A DNA stretch of 37,239 bases from NCBI GenBank assembly GCA_002344785.1, contig DDUL01000057.1, positions 1 through 37,239 on the forward strand, written 5' to 3'. Both the position numbers and the translations under genes were made by a program. Under the pieces are notes generated by a model, which was given only the letters and a program-made list of their open reading frames with translations, was not told the origin of the DNA and did not search any database. Shown piece by piece: positions 32,329 to 37,239 of the stretch (position 1 is its first letter; every line of letters begins with the position of its first letter). This DNA comes from Bdellovibrionaceae bacterium UBA2339. Its GTDB lineage: Bacteria; Bdellovibrionota; Bdellovibrionia; Bdellovibrionales; JAMPXM01.

Positions 32329-32879
32329 TGCTGAGAATCTCACTCGCCCTCATGATTCTGCTGCTCACGGAAGGCTGGGCATTTGCCTCGACGGACACGT
32401 TGTCCTCGGCCAAAGCGCCGAGCAAGTCGACTCAAACTCAAGGTGGTGGCAAATCCAATGGCGCCACAACAACGAAACCAAATGTCGTTGCCAAGCAAGC
32501 GCGAGAGCTGGTGGAAAAATATCTTGAGTCGTTGCAAACCACCAAGTCGGGAACTGAGCTTTGGCGGACATTGGATCGCATGGAGACGGAACTTCGTCAG
32601 CAGTTTGAGCGCGAGCCCGAAGAGCAAACCATTGGCACGGATCAAGAGCCATCGGCTGCGCAAATCTATTTCACTTTCGAAGAGGTCTTCGCCGCCTCGC
32701 GCGAGGTGGACTTTCGCGACAAAGCGGATCGTCGTCGCGAAATTTGCGCTGGCTTGTCGGCACGGATTGCATTTCCGCTTCGCAGCTCACAGCGAGAGGC
32801 GCGTGAGGTGACTTGGCATGAGGCTCGCGCTCAGCGAGCCGCACGTCTCATTTGCGGCGACTTTCCCACTTCAGATTGA
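32328..32879 (+). CDS. Small secreted helical protein, coupled to previous gene
   Basis: Not recognised. 183 residues with a Sec signal peptide (about 1-20, LLLTEGWAFA). A Ser/Thr/Gly/Lys-rich linker follows (about 21-50), then a mostly helical charged region (ARELVEKYLESLQTTKSG; LDRMETELRQQF; ADRRREICAGLSARIAFPLR) with two Cys (EICAG, LICGD), perhaps a disulfide. ATG at 32328 shares its A with the stop of the upstream gene (TGATG), with AGGAG 8 nt before, so translation is coupled and the two secreted products probably act together. Confidence 0.7.
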   Translation: MLRISLALMILLLTEGWAFASTDTLSSAKAPSKSTQTQGGGKSNGATTTKPNVVAKQARELVEKYLESLQTTKSGTELWRTLDRMETELRQQFEREPEEQTIGTDQEPSAAQIYFTFEEVFAASREVDFRDKADRRREICAGLSARIAFPLRSSQREAREVTWHEARAQRAARLICGDFPTSD

Positions 32880-32882
32880 GGA

Positions 32883-34829
32883 TTATCGACAGCCGGTGTT
32901 TTGATCGGGCTCGGCTTGGCGACGGCATGCGGGGTAGTGCGGTGAGCACTTCACACGCAAGTGGAAGTGATGATGATGGCCGCCTTGCGGGCGGATTCTT
33001 CGCATGATGTCGCGATCTCGCTCGTTCTCCAAAATGCGATTCTCTTTGGCCCAATTGCAAAATGCCGTCTTGATCACGGGATTAACGAAGATACGATTTA
33101 AAACAGTCGTCTCGTGACCATCCTCAATGATGCGTTGGCTGTGCACGGCACGGAAAAATTCCCAGTGCGCCTCATAATCAAAATCACGTCGCATACGGCC
33201 TTGGCCATCGAGCATGTTTTGGAAGCCCTGATTGACGGTGTTGAAGTACGGGATGTCGGCGTCCAAACCGCTTTGGTGCGAAGCATGTGAGCCGAACGGT
33301 CCGCCTCGTTGCTTCGACAAATCGCCAATTTGAATGCGATAGTTCTTATCGCGAGTTCGCCAAGCTTGAGTCACAGCCGCCCCGACTCGATCAATCAGAC
33401 TGACCAGCATGCCTGAGCCAAAAGCCGAGCGTCGTTGTGGGTAAACAATATTGAGATAGGGGCGATCCAGAGCCGCAAGGTCAGTTCCGTTCTCAAGTCG
33501 GCCCGCATCGATCGCCCCAATCGAGCGACCGCCTTCGACAAGTTCGAGCAACGGCGCCAGAGCCAACTCTTGAGGTTGAGCCGTAGGACGCGGACGCGCT
33601 GTCGGTCGAGGTGTGGCCGTCGGCTCAGGCGTTGAGCGGGGAGTCGCTTGCGGAATGGGATGCGGTGTGGCCGTCGGTGTGGCAGCCGGAAGCGTTGGGC
33701 TTGGAGCGCGTGGCGTGGCCGAGGCCACAGGCGGACGCAAATTCGGTTGCGGCGCCACTGTCGGCGCAGGTGTCGGAGCAGCCGTAGCCCGCGGAGCGGC
33801 AGTGGCCTGCGGAGCCGCAGTGGGCGCGGCCGTCGGCGCCGGCCCAAAAGTCGGACCAGGCGTCGGTGTGGCATTTCTCGGAGTAACAGGTGTCGCGACC
33901 GGTGTCGCGCCAACAGTAGGAGCCGGTGTCGCGCTCGGTGTACTGCCCGGAACATTGGTCGGTGTATTGGTTGTTGTCGGAGTCGCGCTCGGGCGCGGTG
34001 TCGGGGCTTCAACGACCGGGGCAAGGCGCTGCAAAAGTTCAGGCTGAGCGGGCCGCCCGACAAAGTCCGCCATTTGATTGCGTCCTGTCAGATCGTCGTT
34101 TTGCTCCTGCTCTTCGCGCGTACCGTGGTCAAACGCCGCATCGTCTTCATGCTCATGCGGAGAAGCTTGGGGATCAGCGCCCGGAGGGCTCACGCGATCC
34201 GTGGCGCGTTCAATCGCGCCGCTGACAAACTGTCTCTTCACTGTTTGTGAGCCATTTCTCCAGAACACATCCACCATCACACGCGCACAGTTCTCATCGA
34301 CACAGAATGCTTGCGCAACGGCTCGGGGACGGCGCTCGCCATCGACCATCACAGGTTCAAGATCAAGCAGCATAGCGAAGTTGTCTTCGTCCACGCGGCC
34401 CGCCATCTCAATTTCAAACTCGTTGGCTTCGCGTTTGACTTTGACCAAAGCGACCAACTGTTGAGTGTTCGCATCAAATGCTGTCGACAAACTCAAAACA
34501 TCCATCGGCACATCTGTGCCTGGCCCCGCGGAAGGCGGTGCCGACGGAGCCGCGCTCGGCCCCAAGACTGTCGGGGGCTTTTCGCCCGATGGCGGCACCA
34601 ACACTTGGCCTTCACCGCGAAGCAGACGTTCACGTACGGCCGGATCCACAGCAAGAGGTTGATTGAAGCCATTTGAAGGCGCGCAACTCACGGTGAGAAA
34701 TTGAAAGGTGCAGATGCTGAACAACAGACTCAGTGCGGATTTCGAGGTCACATTAAAGGGGCCTGTTTGCCGCCTGAGCGCAGACGCCAGATTTGAAACC
34801 AATTTGAAATTCGGGAGCTGAGGTCGCAA
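32883..34829 (-). CDS. MepA-type murein endopeptidase lipoprotein with long linker
   Basis: Penicillin-insensitive D-Ala-mDAP endopeptidase (M74 family) tethered to the envelope. A lipoprotein signal ends FLTVSC. An N-terminal region (about 230 residues) has a beta-like segment with two Cys (AFCVDENC), then an acidic His-rich stretch (HEHEDDAAFDHG). A 145-residue Pro/Thr/Ala repeat linker follows, then the C-terminal MepA domain with zinc motifs SHASHQSGLDAD and GGHHHHFHLRVKC, matching the metal sites of MepA. Full length is about 648 residues against 274 in E. coli MepA. Start: TTG at 34829 has AAGGAG 8 nt upstream; ATG at 34922 (in frame, no ribosome site) and GTG at 34751 are alternatives. 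Confidence 0.9.
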   Translation of the reverse strand: MRPQLPNFKLVSNLASALRRQTGPFNVTSKSALSLLFSICTFQFLTVSCAPSNGFNQPLAVDPAVRERLLRGEGQVLVPPSGEKPPTVLGPSAAPSAPPSAGPGTDVPMDVLSLSTAFDANTQQLVALVKVKREANEFEIEMAGRVDEDNFAMLLDLEPVMVDGERRPRAVAQAFCVDENCARVMVDVFWRNGSQTVKRQFVSGAIERATDRVSPPGADPQASPHEHEDDAAFDHGTREEQEQNDDLTGRNQMADFVGRPAQPELLQRLAPVVEAPTPRPSATPTTTNTPTNVPGSTPSATPAPTVGATPVATPVTPRNATPTPGPTFGPAPTAAPTAAPQATAAPRATAAPTPAPTVAPQPNLRPPVASATPRAPSPTLPAATPTATPHPIPQATPRSTPEPTATPRPTARPRPTAQPQELALAPLLELVEGGRSIGAIDAGRLENGTDLAALDRPYLNIVYPQRRSAFGSGMLVSLIDRVGAAVTQAWRTRDKNYRIQIGDLSKQRGGPFGSHASHQSGLDADIPYFNTVNQGFQNMLDGQGRMRRDFDYEAHWEFFRAVHSQRIIEDGHETTVLNRIFVNPVIKTAFCNWAKENRILENERDRDIMRRIRPQGGHHHHFHLRVKCSPHYPACRRQAEPDQNTGCR

Positions 34830-34837
34830 TTTCAAAT

Positions 34838-34843
34838 CTCCTT
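34838..34843 (-). promoter_or_regulatory. Shine-Dalgarno favouring a TTG start for the MepA gene
   Basis: AAGGAG, 8 nt before TTG at 34829, in frame with the MepA-type gene. Neither the upstream ATG (34922) nor the downstream GTG (34751) has a comparable site. Confidence 0.45.
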
Positions 34844-35186
34844 TTCGGATCGGCCATTTGCCGGCATCGAGGGCGTAGCCGCCAATGCCCCCGATCCCTT
34901 CAGCTCTCAAAGCAACCTTCATGCTGGCTGGCCAAGGGCTCGGGCTGGGTCATGGCCCATCTGAATTGAGGGCGCGCCCTGTGGCTTCACGGAGGTGACA
35001 ATTGACGGCTCCACGGAATCATTAAGCAGCCTCAACACTGTCGAGCTCTTCGAGGCATCCACAGTGTCCGCGACCATGAGTAGATTGCAATTTGACCACT
35101 CAGGGATAGCATCCAGTGAACGAGGCCACTTCATTCGCGGCAGTAGTCGACCCAAGCACCACCGAACTAAAGCCTCTTGAGGACAA

Positions 35187-35981
35187 ATGAGAAAATGGCG
35201 AAGTCTTAAGTCACAGCTGGGTATTTCACTCGTTGAGGTGATCGTTGCACTTGGAGTGGGTTTGGCACTCACGTTGGGGATCACCAACGCCATGACTTCG
35301 AGTATGCGAGAGTCGCAATACATCAATCAGAAGCTCAGTGTTGTCGAACTTGAGCGGCTGATGATTTCCGCACTGGCCGACGGCTCGGTTTGTACATTCA
35401 CCGCGCTGAACGATGATCTGCGCTTCAACGCCAACAGTCTTTCGACGGCTGTCGTAGATCTTCCGGAGATCAAACTCACGCCTTCGGTCACGGCGCCCAT
35501 ATTGGTGAAAGTCGGCGATCCGATGCCGGGAAACCAAAGTGTCGTAGTCTCCAGCATTCGACTTGAAGGCTTTGAGTTGGCGGGCACAGATGTTTATAAA
35601 GCCAATCTCATTGTTCAATTCGATCCATCGAGATTGGTTCGCGCCATTCGCCCCATCAGTTTGCGTGAAGTGGTCTACACTGAGCCGACGACGCCTTTGG
35701 CATCCAAACGCATTATCAAGTGTGGGCCAGCGGATGCCCCCAGCGCGACTCCGTGCAAGATGGTGCAGGGTGAATCCTCGGCGGACAACAACCTCTGCAA
35801 AGTCGTGAGCTTTCCTGCGAATTCGTTCAGCCAAGTTCCCTATGTTTTGACTTCACCATCTTCAAATCTTGTGGCGGCGATTGGTGTTCGAAACGTCACG
35901 ACAACGGGGTTCGAAGCTTGCGGACAGCTCTACAACGGTTACTCATTCAGGTGGGTCGCGTTCGCGCCAAATTGCTTTTAG
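35187..35981 (+). CDS. Type IV pilin/pseudopilin-like prepilin
   Basis: A prepilin-type protein of 264 residues. The leader ends QLG-ISLVEVIVALGVGLALTLGI: prepilin peptidase should cut after Gly12, leaving Ile1 and Glu5, the two residues that mark type IV pilins and T2SS minor pseudopilins. The N-terminal helix runs about 13-36. The rest is an extracytoplasmic beta-rich domain with four or five Cys (SVCTFTA, IKCGPAD, TPCKMVQ, NLCKVVS, EACGQLY, APNCF). ATG at 35187 follows TGAGGA 3 nt upstream. No other pilus or secretion gene is adjacent, so it is an orphan minor pilin. Pilus or T2SS role is inferred from the leader only. Confidence 0.82.
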   Translation: MRKWRSLKSQLGISLVEVIVALGVGLALTLGITNAMTSSMRESQYINQKLSVVELERLMISALADGSVCTFTALNDDLRFNANSLSTAVVDLPEIKLTPSVTAPILVKVGDPMPGNQSVVVSSIRLEGFELAGTDVYKANLIVQFDPSRLVRAIRPISLREVVYTEPTTPLASKRIIKCGPADAPSATPCKMVQGESSADNNLCKVVSFPANSFSQVPYVLTSPSSNLVAAIGVRNVTTTGFEACGQLYNGYSFRWVAFAPNCF

Positions 35982-35986
35982 ACTTC

Positions 35987-36721
35987 TCAATGCCTCGACG
36001 TCTTTGTTCGACGTGCCAGCAACCCCATCATGCCCAGTGAGGCCATGGCCAAGGCGAGCACGAAGCTGAAGTGCAAGCCAAATATCACGGTTGGCCCTCG
36101 CGGATCGCCTCGAAGCAATTCCATCAACATGCGCCCTAAGCCGTGACCGAGCATCCAAATCAAAAATTTGTTGGCGCTCTGCCGCCGCAAAATCCACCAA
36201 AGCCCGAGTTCCCAAAACACCGCAAAACCTTGCGATGGCAGCACCCACGCTTGAGCGCCAAACTCACACACCCAACCATGACAACAGCCTACGGCCCAAC
36301 ATGCGACACGTCCGCCGGCGTAACCTAAGGCCAGCACAGGCGCGAAAAAATCCAGCCACGTCCAGATCGGCTCACGCCAGCGGCGAAGCATCGCCAATCC
36401 GATCGCCAAGCCGCCAAGCAATCCACCCATCCACACAAAGCCGCCGCGCCAAACTTCAAGCACGCGCCAGGGATCTTCAGCATAGTAGGCCGGCTCTTCC
36501 CAAATGATGTGTAAGAAGCGTGCGCCAATGAATCCGGCCACTGAAGTTGCGATGAATAAATCCAAAGCCCGTCGCGCTGAAAGCCCGGCGGCATCCGCCC
36601 ACTTTGGAAGTCGCCAGGCGATGACGGACATGACGAGACTGATGATTAAAAAATACGGAGAGAGGAGGAGCTCACCCCATCGCAACTCCGGCCAAAATCC
36701 CGAAGTCGCGATCGGCTTCAT
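35987..36721 (-). CDS. lgt: Prolipoprotein diacylglyceryl transferase
   Basis: Adds diacylglycerol from phosphatidylglycerol to the lipobox Cys, the first step of lipoprotein maturation, in the inner membrane. A polytopic 244-residue protein (E. coli 291). Family motifs are present: GARFLHIIWE, WRGGFVWMGGLLGG, a core GRVACWAVGCCHG and C-terminal GRMLMELLRGDPRG. The core reads GCCHG where E. coli Lgt has NGE, a variation also seen in other Lgt homologues. The ATG overlaps the stop of the upstream lspA as ATGA, so the two lipoprotein enzymes form a coupled operon. Confidence 0.88.
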   Translation of the reverse strand: MKPIATSGFWPELRWGELLLSPYFLIISLVMSVIAWRLPKWADAAGLSARRALDLFIATSVAGFIGARFLHIIWEEPAYYAEDPWRVLEVWRGGFVWMGGLLGGLAIGLAMLRRWREPIWTWLDFFAPVLALGYAGGRVACWAVGCCHGWVCEFGAQAWVLPSQGFAVFWELGLWWILRRQSANKFLIWMLGHGLGRMLMELLRGDPRGPTVIFGLHFSFVLALAMASLGMMGLLARRTKTSRH

Positions 36722-37239
36722 GGCGAGTCCGCAGCGGACTCGGCCGCCGTGCTCGGTTTGTCTTGTTCCGGCATCGCTTTCTTGCCGCGCACAAGTTCAA
36801 GATAAAGCAGCATGCCGACACCCACCACAATCGCCATATCGGCGATGTTGAAGGCCGGCCACACGTACTTCTTTTGAATGTGAAAATCCAAAAAGTCGAT
36901 CACGTAGCGAAAGCGCAACCGATCAATGTAATTGCCGATCGCGCCGCCAAATACCAGCGATAGAGATGTGACGCTCCAACGATCCACAGCCGGCACGCCA
37001 CGAAGAATCGCCAAGATGATGAGAAGGGCAATCGGCGGCATCGACAAAAAGAACAGCTCGCGAAATCCCGGATGAGAGTCAGCCAGAAAACCAAAAGCCG
37101 CGCCGAAATTTCGCACATAGGTCAGATTGAAAAAGCCCGGCAGCACTTCGACACTTTCATGCAATTGAAAGCTCGTATGAACCCACATCTTGGTGGAATG
37201 ATCTGGTTGGCAGGTGGCGCCTGCATCCACGTGCCGCCG
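36718..37239 (-). CDS. lspA: Signal peptidase II, 5' end beyond the window
   Basis: Lipoprotein signal peptidase, partial at the window edge. Visible motifs: DHSTKMWV (the DxxxK end of helix 1), YVRNFGAAFGFLADS, GGAIGNYIDRL, YVIDFLDF (catalytic Asp) and PAFNIAD (catalytic Asp). Alignment with E. coli LspA shows about 20 N-terminal residues missing. The 15 residues before DHSTK in this window are not hydrophobic (RRHVDAGATCQP), so the expected first helix must lie further upstream or be unusual. The C-terminus is a short acidic tail (PSTAAESAADSP). It overlaps lgt by 4 nt (ATGA). A second LspA domain is at 15453-16466. Confidence 0.88.
   Translation of the reverse strand, partial: RRHVDAGATCQPDHSTKMWVHTSFQLHESVEVLPGFFNLTYVRNFGAAFGFLADSHPGFRELFFLSMPPIALLIILAILRGVPAVDRWSVTSLSLVFGGAIGNYIDRLRFRYVIDFLDFHIQKKYVWPAFNIADMAIVVGVGMLLYLELVRGKKAMPEQDKPSTAAESAADSP

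Noticed and set aside
33613..34047. Long plus-strand Gly/Val/Ala frame opposite the MepA linker
   Set aside because: It is the antisense shadow of the Pro/Thr/Ala repeat; the MepA zinc motifs prove the minus-strand frame.
34995..35180. 61-residue plus-strand frame just before the prepilin gene
   Set aside because: No ribosome site, no recognisable signal or motif; likely untranslated leader.
34919..35326. 135-residue minus-strand frame upstream of the MepA gene
   Set aside because: It lies opposite the prepilin gene's 5' end and its leader; no ribosome site, no motif, and the prepilin frame is clearly real.
1..37239. tRNA, rRNA, CRISPR array, insertion sequence or integrase
   Set aside because: Scanned both strands by eye; no cloverleaf, regularly spaced repeat or transposase/integrase motif was found. 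A covariance-model scan was not possible.

Overview
The window is gene-dense DNA of about 55-60% GC from a Gram-negative bacterium. It holds 26 protein genes I would call, plus one possible broken small ORF. The cell-envelope content supports Gram-negative: DsbD, prolipoprotein processing enzymes, MotA/MotB, many lipoprotein or Sec signals, lytic transglycosylase, PBP4 and MepA-type murein hydrolases, and a type IV-type prepilin. The mix of many secreted murein enzymes, large secreted orphans and standalone MotAB resembles Bdellovibrionota (Bdellovibrio-like or related Oligoflexia). That is inference from gene content; there is no rRNA or other decisive phylogenetic marker here. No tRNA, rRNA, CRISPR array, IS element or phage gene was seen.

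Layout: 0.07-2.35 kb, a pseudouridine synthase overlapping an orphan gene (minus). 2.6-3.2 kb, a short coiled-coil protein (plus). 3.3-7.45 kb, an Ig-like envelope protein, DsbD and an alpha/beta hydrolase (minus). 7.57-9.36 kb, motA-motB (plus). 9.4-11.6 kb, an L,D-transpeptidase-like lipoprotein and a small secreted protein (minus). 11.96-12.87 kb, a DnaQ-like exonuclease (plus). 12.9-15.4 kb, a visibly AT-richer cassette of four unrecognised minus-strand genes plus a possible decayed ORF. 15.45-18.18 kb, a LspA-HAMP fusion and a family 5 solute-binding protein (minus). 18.3-22.9 kb, dacB, an overlapping MltD-like transglycosylase and a DUF3095 cyclase-like protein (plus). 22.9-29.7 kb, a subtilisin-like protease one base downstream of a 1139-residue secreted orphan (minus). 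29.9-30.8 kb, a lipoprotein with its own terminator. 31.1-32.9 kb, two coupled secreted proteins (plus), one lysozyme-like. 32.9-34.8 kb, a MepA-type endopeptidase lipoprotein with a long Pro/Thr/Ala linker (minus). 35.2-36.0 kb, a prepilin-like protein (plus). 36.0-37.2 kb, lgt and a second lspA, cut by the window end (minus).

Two themes join the genes. One is peptidoglycan remodelling: DacB, the MltD-like enzyme, MepA, the YkuD-like protein and the lysozyme-like protein, with MotB anchoring to the wall. The other is maturation of exported proteins: Lgt, canonical LspA and the LspA-HAMP fusion for lipoproteins, DsbD for periplasmic thiols, and several lipoprotein clients nearby. The most unusual single item is the signal peptidase II-HAMP fusion. 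The next are the giant protease/orphan pair, the AT-rich orphan cassette, and a 12-bp tandem repeat that straddles a stop codon.
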